A stretch of 64,000 nt of DNA from Anaerobaca lacustris (GTDB lineage Bacteria > Planctomycetota > Phycisphaerae > Sedimentisphaerales > Anaerobacaceae), in contig NZ_JASCXX010000018.1 in NCBI RefSeq assembly GCF_030012215.1, forward strand, positions 1 through 64,000, written 5' to 3'. Made by a program: the position numbers and the translations under genes. The notes under the pieces are model-generated. The model was not told the DNA's origin and did not search any database. It saw only the letters and a list, made by a program, of their open reading frames with translations. This document shows positions 26,715-34,417 of this stretch, in pieces; the first letter of the stretch is position 1, and each line of letters starts with the position of its first letter.

Positions 26715-27725
26715 ATGGGAACGATCGAACAGGGCGTCAGGCAGGTCATCGACAACTGCCTTCGAATCAAGCCGGATGAGCGGGCGGTTATCATTACCGA
26801 CCGCCAGACGCATGAGATTGGGCAGGCACTGCGTGTCGCGGCCGACAAGATCGCCGGCAACGTCCAGCTCTTCTTGATGGAAGACTTCGGGACCCGCCCG
26901 ATCGGCTTGCCCAACGCCATCGCCGAGGCCCTTCAGGCCGCCGACGTCAGTATCTATGCCGCGCAGGGTGCCGAGGGTGAACTGCAAACCTTCCGAAGGC
27001 CCATGCTCGGGGCGATCGACGCGAACCCGAAGCTGCGTCACGCGCACATGATCGGCATCACGACGCAGATTATGGCCGACGGCATGTGCAGCGACTACGC
27101 TGAGATTCAGAGAATCAGCAAGAGGGTCTTCGAGACTGTCAAGGACGCCGAAGCGATTCGGGTCGTAACGGCCAAAGGATGTGATTTCACCGCGCGATTC
27201 AGTCCCAACCTGAAATGGCTCATCAGCGACGGCGAAATTCAGCCCGGCCGCTGGAAGAACCTGCCTGACGGCGAGGTGTTCACGGCGCCGGCGACGGTGG
27301 ACGGCCACATCGTAATCGACGGATGTCTGGGCGACTACTTTACCGAGCGGTATGCGTCGCTGGCGGACACGCCTGTGACCGTGGATGTTTGCGACGGCCG
27401 AGCGCTCCGCGAGAGCCTGCACTGCGACAACGAGCAACTGCGCCGGGAGCTGGCGGGGTACGTGTTCGAGACCGACGAGAACAGCGATCGCGTGGGTGAG
27501 TTCGCCATCGGCACGAACACCGGCCTGACCAGGCTGATCTACAACCTTCTCCAGGATGAGAAGTTCCCCGGCGTGCACATCGCCTTCGGCAGTCCTTACC
27601 CCACCAAGACGGGCGCCACGTGGGACAGCGGCGCGCACGTTGATGGTGTCATCATCGCCCCGAGCATCTACGTCGATGGCCGGACCCTCATGGACCAGGG
27701 CCGATTCTGCTTCGAAGGGATGTGA
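26715..27725 (+). CDS. M29-family (aminopeptidase T-like) metalloaminopeptidase
   Basis: 336 aa from the ATG at 26715, which has AAGGAG at 26700-26705; an in-frame GTG at 26691 contains that site and is rejected. Resembles thermophilic aminopeptidase T/leucyl aminopeptidase (COG2309). The C-terminal metal-binding region is recognisable: DGEVFTAP, VGEFAIGTN, HIAFGSPYP and AHVDGVIIAP, with Glu, His, Tyr and Asp candidates for the two-metal site. Cytoplasmic, cleaves N-terminal residues from peptides. Shorter than the usual 370-410 aa. The gene 66 bp downstream (helicase) is on the same strand but functionally unrelated. Confidence 0.8.
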   Translation: MGTIEQGVRQVIDNCLRIKPDERAVIITDRQTHEIGQALRVAADKIAGNVQLFLMEDFGTRPIGLPNAIAEALQAADVSIYAAQGAEGELQTFRRPMLGAIDANPKLRHAHMIGITTQIMADGMCSDYAEIQRISKRVFETVKDAEAIRVVTAKGCDFTARFSPNLKWLISDGEIQPGRWKNLPDGEVFTAPATVDGHIVIDGCLGDYFTERYASLADTPVTVDVCDGRALRESLHCDNEQLRRELAGYVFETDENSDRVGEFAIGTNTGLTRLIYNLLQDEKFPGVHIAFGSPYPTKTGATWDSGAHVDGVIIAPSIYVDGRTLMDQGRFCFEGM

Positions 27726-27791
27726 CAATCGCACGCGAGATCCGATCAGATTGCAGGCGCGCACCGCACGCCCGATAGAGGAGGACGCCTT

Positions 27792-29183
27792 TTGGGCAGA
27801 TCCGAGAAGAGGTCCGTTACAGACGAGCCGAAGCCGGCCGTCCTGGTGCACCCCTATCCGTATCACGATGCGCGGAATCCCGTCCTGCTGGCGGATGTGG
27901 TGGAAGGCCTTCTTTCGGGCGGGCGGATCTTCCTCTCGGGCGGGGCCGGCACGGGAAAGACGACGCTGGTCCGGCGGATTGCCAACCAACTGGTGCAGCG
28001 TGGCAAGCGCGTCGTGCTGGCGGCCTCGACGGGCATCGCCGCCTGCCAGTTGCGCGACGAGACCGGCATCCACAATTCGCGCTACTGCCAGGGTCCGTCC
28101 ACGCTGCACGCCGCCGCCTTCCTGCCGCGAGTGGAGATGCCCGACTCGAAACGACGCATCCAGTCGGGCCGACGCAAGCTCAAGCGGGCCGACGTCATCA
28201 TCGTCGACGAGATCAGCATGGTCGACCGCATGACCTTTGACCGGTTCCTCGAACGCGTCGAGCCCGAGACGGGGCTGCTGGTGGTGGGTGACTTCTTCCA
28301 GCTTCCGCCCGTGCCCCGCAATGAAGAGGGCCTCCCCGACTTCGCATTCTACAGTACGGCGTTCGCCGACTTCGAGTTGATCGATCTGCAAACGGTGCTG
28401 CGTCAGGCCGAGCCGCACTTCGTCGAGTTCCTCAAGGACCTCCGACTCGGCCGGGTCGATGCCGACGTTCTGCGAAACAGCCATCAGGAATTCGATCCCG
28501 ACTATCCCGTCCTCTTCGGCACCAATCGCCAGTCGGACGCCCACAACCAGAGACGGATCGACCAGATCGACTCGCCGTCGGTCCACAGCGTCTGTCAGGT
28601 CACCAAGGGCGATCGCGAAGAGGCCGTTCAATGGCTCCAGAGCCACACACGGGCCAAGGCCACGCTCCAGATCAAGCAGCAGATGCGCGTCCTGTGCATC
28701 CAGAACCACGAGGACCTGGTCAACGGCGACTTGGGCACCGTGACCGACATCTGCACGGAGTGCGCCCCCGGCACCGAAATGCCCTACTGGATCGACGTCG
28801 AATTCGACCGGAACGGCCTGGGGACCCGCCGGCTCAACGCCCTGGAGTTTCAGGAACGAATCTGGGACTCCCGCGAGGACACCGAGCAGGTCAGGTTCTC
28901 GGTCGCACAGTACCCGATCGTGCCGGCCTACGCCCTGACGGTGCACAAGGCCCAGGGCATGACGCTCGACGTTGTCAATATCGACGGTTCGCACGTCAAT
29001 TTTGTCCCCGGCCACGTCTACGTGGCCCTGTCACGCGCGCGGACGCTCGACGGCGTCCGGCTTCGCAACGCCGCCGGCTTGGCCGCCTTCAACGATTCGG
29101 CCGTGCTGCACTACTACCAGCGAGCCTATCGCTTCCAGGGCACTACCGGCCCCAATCCCGGCGTCCAACACGAGAGCGCCTGA
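27792..29183 (+). CDS. PIF1/RecD-like superfamily 1 helicase
   Basis: 463 aa. TTG start at 27792 with GAGGAGG upstream. Walker A GGAGTGKTT at 50-58, Walker B VIIVDEIS near 135-142, motif III LLVVGDFFQLPPV, and the C-terminal helicase motifs ALTVHKAQGMTLDVV and HVYVALSRARTLDGV. This arrangement is typical of PIF1/RecD2-type 5'-3' DNA helicases; the length is close to the bare motor core. Likely acts in DNA repair or G4/stalled-fork processing. Confidence 0.9.
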   Translation: MGRSEKRSVTDEPKPAVLVHPYPYHDARNPVLLADVVEGLLSGGRIFLSGGAGTGKTTLVRRIANQLVQRGKRVVLAASTGIAACQLRDETGIHNSRYCQGPSTLHAAAFLPRVEMPDSKRRIQSGRRKLKRADVIIVDEISMVDRMTFDRFLERVEPETGLLVVGDFFQLPPVPRNEEGLPDFAFYSTAFADFELIDLQTVLRQAEPHFVEFLKDLRLGRVDADVLRNSHQEFDPDYPVLFGTNRQSDAHNQRRIDQIDSPSVHSVCQVTKGDREEAVQWLQSHTRAKATLQIKQQMRVLCIQNHEDLVNGDLGTVTDICTECAPGTEMPYWIDVEFDRNGLGTRRLNALEFQERIWDSREDTEQVRFSVAQYPIVPAYALTVHKAQGMTLDVVNIDGSHVNFVPGHVYVALSRARTLDGVRLRNAAGLAAFNDSAVLHYYQRAYRFQGTTGPNPGVQHESA

Positions 29184-29288
29184 CCCAATCGATCCAATGC
29201 AGACGTTCACTGAAGGAGCCAGCATCTTGATTGTGCACGGTGGTCCATCCCCAGATACACCCCAGGCCACCGTCCTGCACATTGCATG

Positions 29289-29810
29289 CTAACGCGCTGC
29301 CCTGTTCCTCTCGATCTGCGCGTCAATCCACTTGTCCAACTGGTCGGGCGCCCATCTGTAGTCTTCATCGTAATACCACAGCCCCTCGACAAGCTTGCGC
29401 TGCGCCTCCTGCGGTCTTTGTCCCTCGTATCCCTCAGGAGATGCCCATACCCCGAAAGGATGCCACCCACTGAACATGGAGAGTGTCACCGTCCCGTCTT
29501 CGTTGACGATCACCTCGCGCGGCCGAAGGGCGCGGATTGGCCGCGGCAGAGATCGCCCAGAGAAGACTCCCACCTCATAGACGTGGGCCTCGCGCCCGCC
29601 CTTGGGCATCTGTGCCGAAAGCTCGCGGCAGGCTTTCAACAAGGCTTCGTGATCGGTCTCGCAGAAGATGCGCACCCGCTTGCCTTCGATGTGCCACTGC
29701 AAGAAGCGAAACAGCCATGACGTAGGGACCGGCAGGCAAAACGCCGCCACAACAATGCCCGCAAAGGCCACGGCAACTGCTGTTAGAACCACCGTATTGG
29801 ACTTTCGCAT
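29289..29810 (-). CDS. Unknown membrane-anchored protein, 173 aa
   Basis: Not recognised. The ATG at 29810 is preferred because AGGAGAG lies 9 nt upstream, although the frame is open to 29879. One N-terminal transmembrane segment or signal (VVLTAVAVAFAGIVVAAFCL) is followed by a soluble domain containing WHPFGVWASPEGYEGQRPQEAQ and an Arg-rich C-terminus. Downstream of another small membrane protein on the same strand with a 92-bp gap. Confidence 0.6.
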   Translation of the reverse strand: MRKSNTVVLTAVAVAFAGIVVAAFCLPVPTSWLFRFLQWHIEGKRVRIFCETDHEALLKACRELSAQMPKGGREAHVYEVGVFSGRSLPRPIRALRPREVIVNEDGTVTLSMFSGWHPFGVWASPEGYEGQRPQEAQRKLVEGLWYYDEDYRWAPDQLDKWIDAQIERNRAAR

Positions 29811-29902
29811 TCTGCGATCTCTCCTATCCCGAAGCGTCTCATTGAACAACAAAAAGCCTGCCGGAGTCCCATCCCGCATTACCTATCTGTTTGCAGGAAT
29901 CA

Positions 29903-30355
29903 TCACCTGTGTGCCCAAGACCGCCGGCTGTCCATACGTTCAGACAGAAGAAGGAAAGCGATCGCGGAGGCCAGAATCCCCACCAGCATACAGAGAATCG
30001 GACCTGCACCGATCCATGTGAATCGGACAGAGGGACCGCCGGTCAGTACGACCAATACAGTCAGAAGCACCAGGTAAGCCACAGCCAACTGGAGAGGGAT
30101 ATGGCCTGAATGGCGCTTACGGCATAAGTGTGGTATGCCTACCAACAAGGCAATCGCATAGGACGCACAGGACAGGAACACCATGGTTTGTGTGAAGAAG
30201 ACGATGGCGCCCGCGCCACAGTCGGCGCCGGGCGAGTGCTGCGATAGCCCCGCCCACACCAGGAGAGATGCCATGTATCCGAAAGGAGCCAGCGCAGGCG
30301 CTATCAGCAGTCCAATCGCCAATCCCATTACTTCGATCCGCTTCAGTGTGTGCAT
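29903..30355 (-). CDS. Unknown four-helix membrane protein, 150 aa
   Basis: Not recognised. Start at 30355 (MHTLKRIEVMG), supported by GAGGTGGAAG immediately upstream; the open frame extends to 30580, but its N-terminal part reads as non-coding. Four predicted transmembrane helices: IGLLIAPALAPFGYMASLLVW, IVFFTQTMVFLSCASYAIALLVG, LAVAYLVLLTVLVVLTGG and ILCMLVGILASAIAFLLL. Short, basic C-terminus. Confidence 0.6.
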   Translation of the reverse strand: MHTLKRIEVMGLAIGLLIAPALAPFGYMASLLVWAGLSQHSPGADCGAGAIVFFTQTMVFLSCASYAIALLVGIPHLCRKRHSGHIPLQLAVAYLVLLTVLVVLTGGPSVRFTWIGAGPILCMLVGILASAIAFLLLSERMDSRRSWAHR

Positions 30356-30850
30356 GCTTCCACCTCGCGTCCGCTCGTCCGCAATGCCCTGCCGCCCGAA
30401 CACCAAAGGATACCATGCCCCACACCTGCTCCAATACAGACGTACCCCCGTTCTTCGGCCGGGGGCGAATTCGGTCGGCCGGTCCGAATGTGGCACATGC
30501 AGGGTGTGGGTTTGCCGCAGGCCGCGGGGTGCGGCGTTGGGGGGATTCGCCGGGTTATGAGGGCCTCTGCGGGCATACACCGTCCCTTCGCACTTCTGCG
30601 CACAGTCTACGGAAAACTTGCGTCCGGGTCAAGGGCGTTTCGAGTACGGGACACCCTGGGAGACGCTGGGGCGGCCGGAAGAGGCGGCATGGGCTGAGGT
30701 CCTTCCTGCCTGGTTTCCGCAAACCCTTGTGTTCCGCTGTCCGTAGGTGGTATATTCGCAAGGGGCAGGCCGCGTTCCTGCGCGGGAACGGGGGTGCATG
30801 TCAGGTCCTGCTCGCCGGTTGGATGCTGGGGTCGTACAGGGAGGTGTCCG
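30356..30850. other. Divergent intergenic region, about 495 bp
   Basis: Lies between a minus-strand membrane protein and the plus-strand YbaK-like gene. No gene is convincing on either strand. It contains a small GC hairpin near 30444-30464 (CCCCCG/CGGGGG) and a possible promoter at 30727-30756 for the downstream gene. Confidence 0.4.
30727..30756 (+). promoter_or_regulatory. Possible sigma70-type promoter for the YbaK-like gene
   Basis: TTGTGT (30727-30732) and TATATT (30751-30756) separated by 18 bp, about 95 bp before the ATG at 30851. The -10 is good, the -35 weak. Confidence 0.3.
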
Positions 30851-31303
30851 ATGCAAATCACCGAATTTCTCGACAAGTCAGGGGTGAAGTACGAGGTGTT
30901 GGAGCACCGGCCGGTCTTCAGCGCACAGCGGCTGGCCCAGATCGAGCACGAGCCGGGCCGGTTCGTCGCCAAGCCAGTGATCGTCAAGGCCGACGGGAGG
31001 TTCCTGATGTGCGTGCTGCCCGCCGACGCCAAGATCGACCTGGAGACCCTCAAAGGCCAGCTCGACGCCGAGTCGGTCGAGCTGGCCGACGAGGAGGACT
31101 TCGCCGAGCTGTTTCCCGACTGCGAGGTGGGGGCCGAGCCGCCATTCGGCAGTCTGTTCCATCTGGAGACGGTTATGGACAAGGCTCTGGAGAAGGACGA
31201 CCACATCCTCTTCCGCGCCGGCAGCCACACCAAGGCCGTCCGGCTGAACATGGCCGACTACCGCAAGCTCGCCCACCCCCGCGTGCTCAACCTGCACCGG
31301 TAG
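30851..31303 (+). CDS. YbaK/ProX-type aminoacyl-tRNA deacylase
   Basis: 150 aa. Start at 30851 with GGGAGGTG at 30838-30845. YbaK/aminoacyl-tRNA synthetase-associated domain: KPVIVKADGRFLMCVLPADAKID with the family's invariant substrate-binding Lys in VKAD, DCEVGAEPPFGSLF (the GxxPPFG loop) and HILFRAGSHTKAVRLNMADY. Predicted to hydrolyse mis-acylated tRNAs (such as Cys-tRNAPro or Ala-tRNAPro) in the cytoplasm. A stand-alone trans-editing protein. Followed by a hairpin at 31308-31336. Confidence 0.85.
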   Translation: MQITEFLDKSGVKYEVLEHRPVFSAQRLAQIEHEPGRFVAKPVIVKADGRFLMCVLPADAKIDLETLKGQLDAESVELADEEDFAELFPDCEVGAEPPFGSLFHLETVMDKALEKDDHILFRAGSHTKAVRLNMADYRKLAHPRVLNLHR

Positions 31304-31307
31304 TAGT

Positions 31308-31336
31308 CGCAGGGCTGTGCTTCGCACGGCCCTGCG
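31308..31336 (+). terminator. Hairpin after YbaK-like gene
   Basis: A 12-bp stem (CGCAGGGCTGTG with CACGGCCCTGCG, one G-T pair) and loop CTTCG, starting 5 bp after the stop. There is no T-tract, so termination efficiency is uncertain. Confidence 0.45.
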
Positions 31337-31382
31337 AGGCTTGGACACTGGCAATTGTCGTGTGACGACAACCCTCTTTTCC

Positions 31383-31411
31383 TTGCATAGAGAGTGGGAT
31401 CCGGGTACTAT
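31383..31411 (+). promoter_or_regulatory. Sigma70-like promoter of a toxin-antitoxin module
   Basis: TTGCAT (31383-31388), 17-bp spacer, TACTAT (31406-31411), 49 bp before the antitoxin-like start at 31460. Confidence 0.5.
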
Positions 31412-31459
31412 AGTGGCGGTTGGTAAACCTTGTATTCCCCAGCGTGGATGAGGAGACAT

Positions 31460-31690
31460 ATGGGTTTGGACGCGGGTATGACCATCCTCAAGATGCTTGA
31501 GACGCTACCCGAGCCCATCCAGGACCGGGTGGTGGAGCACCTGCGCGAGTACATCAAGGACCTGCGCGACGAGGCTTCCTGGAACGAGGCCTTCTCACGG
31601 ACCGAAGGCAATCTTGCCGCTGCGGCCCGCCAGGCACGCAGGGAGGTTGCAGAGGGCAAGGCGACCCCTCTGGACCCCGAGATGCTGTGA
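31460..31690 (+). CDS. Putative antitoxin of a ParE/RelE-type module, 76 aa
   Basis: Small helical, charged protein (PIQDRVVEHLREYIKDLRDEASW, AAAARQARREVAEGKATPLDPEML). Start at 31460 with AGGAG at 31451-31455; an in-frame ATG at 31478 is possible. Its stop overlaps the GTG start of the toxin-like gene by 4 bp, the usual antitoxin-first order. It would neutralise the downstream toxin and perhaps autoregulate, though no ribbon-helix-helix or HTH motif is obvious. Assignment rests largely on partner and architecture. Confidence 0.65.
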   Translation: MGLDAGMTILKMLETLPEPIQDRVVEHLREYIKDLRDEASWNEAFSRTEGNLAAAARQARREVAEGKATPLDPEML

Positions 31691-31950
31691 ACTCGGCGAC
31701 CGTTCCATCGTTCTGGCGCGCCTACCACACTCTGGATGGCAAAGTCCGATCCGGTGCGAAGAAGGCGTACCGCCTATGGCGCGAGGATCCTTTCCATCCC
31801 TCACTCCGCTTCAAGTGCATCAATCGCGAAGAGAACGTCTGGTCCGTACGTCTCTCGCTGGGCTATCGTGCTCTGGGTGTTATGGAGGGTGACACAGTGA
31901 CCTGGTTTTGGGTCGGTGGGCATGATGACTACGAGCGGTTTTTCGGATAG
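31687..31950 (+). CDS. RelE/ParE-superfamily toxin, 87 aa
   Basis: GTG start at 31687 overlapping the antitoxin stop. The sequence SLRFKCINREENVWSVRLSLGYRALGVM-x-TVTWFWVGGHDDYERFF is the typical RelE/ParE toxin C-terminal sheet, with the conserved Arg in VRLSLGYRALG and the HDxYE end. Likely an mRNA interferase or gyrase poison; which of the two cannot be decided. Confidence 0.75.
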   Translation: MNSATVPSFWRAYHTLDGKVRSGAKKAYRLWREDPFHPSLRFKCINREENVWSVRLSLGYRALGVMEGDTVTWFWVGGHDDYERFFG

Positions 31951-31962
31951 GGGCGCATCGGC

Positions 31963-32856
31963 TCAGCGGACGGAGGCGTCTTCGGGCAGGCGGAGCTTCT
32001 GGTAGAGATTGCGTCGGCCGGCTTTGTCGCCTTCCATGGTGGCGCGGGCGTATTCGGCGACCTCTCTGGCCTTTTCGCGCGGCACGCAGATCACGCCGTC
32101 GCCGTCGGCAACGATGACGTCGCCGGGCCGCACCAGCACGCCGCCGCAGACGATCGGCCGATTGACCGATTCGATCTCGTTACGTCCCGGCCGAATGCCC
32201 CGTCCGGGCCTGCGGAGGTAGAGCGGATTCTGCTGCGTGGCGATCTCGTCCAGATCGCGCGCCGTTGCGTTGGTGACCACGCCGACGCAGCCTCGAAGCT
32301 GCCAGCCCATGATGTTGTTCGAGCCGATCGAGCCGACGTCGGAGTCCAGGGCGTCGTCGAAGACCAATGCCGTGCCCGTGCGAATCAGCGGCACGAACGG
32401 CTCGGGTGTTACTTCGTTGTACGTACTGCCGACCCACCTGTTGAAGACGTCGGTTTCCATCGGCGGGGCGGGGGGCTGGTTCGTCGGAACGTACCGCGCC
32501 GTCACGGCAATTCCGATGAAGCGGTGCTTGTACTGCTGGACATCCGTCCACGCGGGGCGGATCTCCGGCGACATCAGGCCCACGTTGGCCAGTCCGACCT
32601 TGTCCATCCCGTCGGAGACGTCGGCCACGCGGAGGTCCTCGAACAGACCGAGAGTCTCCTGATCTTCCTGTTCGCTGTAGACCTTCGTCTCGATAAAGTT
32701 CCTTCCCCTTCGCAACTCCTCGACGCCGGAACGGGCGGTGGGCTGGGCCCCGAGCTTCTCCCCATCGGGCGTCAGTGCGGCCCATGCCCACAGTAGCAGA
32801 GCGGTGGTGAGGGTCAACGTGAGAGTCGTCTTTGCCGGCGGGTTCCTCTGGGCCAT
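31963..32856 (-). CDS. RraA-like / HMG-CHA aldolase-fold protein with signal peptide
   Basis: 297 aa. AAGGAGG precedes the ATG at 32856. N-terminal signal TLTLTTALLLWAWAAL, then the RraA-like fold: ADVSDGMDKVG, DVGSIGSNNIMGWQLRGCVGVVTNATARDLDEI with the conserved substrate Arg-Asp, and VRPGDVIVADGDGVICVPREKA. Family members are aldolases or, as RraA, RNase E regulators; both are cytoplasmic, so the apparent export signal is unusual. An aldolase acting on periplasmic keto-acids is more plausible than RNase regulation. It has no same-strand partner. Confidence 0.8.
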   Translation of the reverse strand: MAQRNPPAKTTLTLTLTTALLLWAWAALTPDGEKLGAQPTARSGVEELRRGRNFIETKVYSEQEDQETLGLFEDLRVADVSDGMDKVGLANVGLMSPEIRPAWTDVQQYKHRFIGIAVTARYVPTNQPPAPPMETDVFNRWVGSTYNEVTPEPFVPLIRTGTALVFDDALDSDVGSIGSNNIMGWQLRGCVGVVTNATARDLDEIATQQNPLYLRRPGRGIRPGRNEIESVNRPIVCGGVLVRPGDVIVADGDGVICVPREKAREVAEYARATMEGDKAGRRNLYQKLRLPEDASVR

Positions 32857-33447
32857 GATCTGCCTCCTTGTGCCTGTCGATCCGATCGGTCGAGGGCTCC
32901 TACGCCTCTGTGATGACGCGGGGGCGAGCGTTCGAATGTCGTACGAAGAGGTCTCCCACGACGTCGGTAGTCCAAACCAAAAAAAAGGGCCCCTGCCGGG
33001 TCAGCGCGAGAGTATTCCCTTACATCATTTTTGGGTGTGTTTGAAATACCTGCCGCCTGTTTCGCGCAGGGGCGCGAACTCCACTCCAAGTCTGTACTTG
33101 TCCGGGAGACCTCTTGTCGTTGTCAAAGAACGTCGCAGGCGTCCCAGAGCCGTCGGTCGCCCGCCGTCTGTATGTGTTGATCGGCATCGAAATCACGAGG
33201 GCTTGAGGCTTTTTGGCGGGCACTCGGCGGGTGCCGTTCGTCGCCTCGCAAAGGGGCAAACGGCCTGTGGATCGCGTTCGTCTTCCGCCGGTCCCCACAG
33301 GTCCCCAACCATGTCCGATGCGTCTGGGTCAATCGTCCCAGGCTGAGTGGTTGACCCGTCTTAAACCCGATAACGTAGGCTCTGTCTGGACTGGCAGGGG
33401 CTATCGGACGCAAAAAAAACTTCACAATCTTCGATTCGCGTCCTACG
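32857..33447. other. Long intergenic region with hairpins and two A8 tracts
   Basis: 591 bp without a credible gene. Features seen are an A8 run at 32979-32986 beside GGGCCC, a hairpin TTCGCGC-AGGG-GCGCGAA at 33061-33078, an inverted repeat GCCCCTGC (32989) with GCAGGGGC (33066-33073), an inverted pair GGGTCAA/TTGACCC near 33327-33357, and a second A8 run near 33411-33418. On the minus strand the first A8 would be a T8 tail after a GC stem, as in a small RNA terminator. I could not match it to tmRNA, SRP RNA, RNase P RNA or 6S RNA. Confidence 0.4.
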
Positions 33448-33876
33448 ATGCGGCCCATGCTGGAGATTGTCGCCAACACCCAGATCGATGAAAACGAGCT
33501 GCTCTTCAAGGCCTCGCGCAGCGGCGGTCCGGGCGGGCAGAACGTCAACAAGCTCAACACGCGCGTGACGCTGCTGTTCGACGTGGTCGGTTCGCCGGGC
33601 CTGTCGGACGAGCAGAAGCAGAGAGTCCTCCAATCGCTTTCGACGCGGATCGACAAGCAGGGCGTTCTTCGCGTCGTCTCGCAGCGGTTCCGCACGCAGG
33701 CGGCCAACCGCCAGGCGGCGATCGAGCGATTCGTTCAATTGCTGGCCGATGTGTTGGCGCCCCGTCCGGTGCGCCGTAAGACGAAGGCGCCCGCCGGCGC
33801 CCGGCAGAGGCGTCTGGACGACAAGAAGCATCGCAGCCGGCTCAAACAGCAGCGGAGCGGCAGGGACTGGCCATAG
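33448..33876 (+). CDS. arfB: ArfB-type peptidyl-tRNA hydrolase (ribosome rescue factor)
   Basis: 142 aa. Class I release-factor catalytic domain only: LFKASRSGGPGGQNVNKLNTRVTL carries the GGQ peptidyl-tRNA hydrolysis motif near residues 29-31. A long, very basic C-terminal tail follows (RRKTKAPAGARQRRLDDKKHRSR), the part that enters the mRNA channel of stalled ribosomes. No codon-recognition domain. ATGs at 33448 and 33457 are both possible. Length and tail match ArfB/YaeJ. Confidence 0.9.
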   Translation: MRPMLEIVANTQIDENELLFKASRSGGPGGQNVNKLNTRVTLLFDVVGSPGLSDEQKQRVLQSLSTRIDKQGVLRVVSQRFRTQAANRQAAIERFVQLLADVLAPRPVRRKTKAPAGARQRRLDDKKHRSRLKQQRSGRDWP

Positions 33877-34417
33877 AACATCCCGACCGGCATCGGGATG
33901 ACTCGGACGTCAAGATCGGTTTGTTGCAGGCCGGGGGCCTCACTTGCGTCGGCGCGTCCGCAGCCACACGACCACCGCCGTAATGATGACGATGACCAGG
34001 ACCTCGCGCGGCCCCATCAGGAACATGCTCACCACGTCAATACTCTGCTCGTGTCCCATCGCTTTCCATCGTATACCAGGCCTGCGTCCGCCGGTCTGTG
34101 CCTTGTTGCCAACCGCCCCATTTGACCACGAACGCCGCAAAATGGCCAGCCCCATCTCAAACGGATCCGCCAGGGTCCTTCGGGGAAGCCCTCGGACGGC
34201 CGAGGCGGCCGCGCGGGCGTAACACAGCCGTAACACGACGGTAATACAATAAAACGGGGCCGGCACACCGCCGGAGGAAACTTGCGTTTGCGTAACCTCT
34301 GCTGTAACCGCCCCCTGGGATTCTCCCACCCTCCCGGCATCAGAACACTCGAAGAGAAAGTGTTTTTTGGCTGTAATAGATTTTTCTTCTGCGCGTCTTT
34401 AGAGGTGAGGAGCACCT
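33877..34417. other. Intergenic region, about 540 bp, one possible micro-ORF
   Basis: Contains a possible 39-codon minus-strand ORF (33940-34059, listed separately). The remainder up to the M56 gene shows no gene. It includes short AT-rich stretches near 34230-34250 and 34355-34385 that could hold the M56 promoter. No BlaI-type regulator gene is present where one would be expected. Confidence 0.4.
33940..34059 (-). CDS. Possible 39-aa single-pass membrane peptide
   Basis: MGHEQSIDVV then FLMGPREVLVIVIITAVVVWLRTRRRK: one hydrophobic helix followed by a basic stop-transfer tail. The GPREVLVIVII part recalls the GPxELIIILxI start of TatA-like proteins, but the amphipathic helix and length of TatA are lacking. 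The ribosome-binding site is weak (GGAAAG). May be spurious. Confidence 0.3.
   Translation of the reverse strand: MGHEQSIDVVSMFLMGPREVLVIVIITAVVVWLRTRRRK

Noticed and set aside
26613-29015. Minus-strand open frame of 800 codons
   Set aside because: Antisense to the M29 peptidase and helicase genes; composition artefact.
34277-34417. BlaI/MecI repressor expected before the M56 gene
   Set aside because: No open frame with winged-helix character is present.
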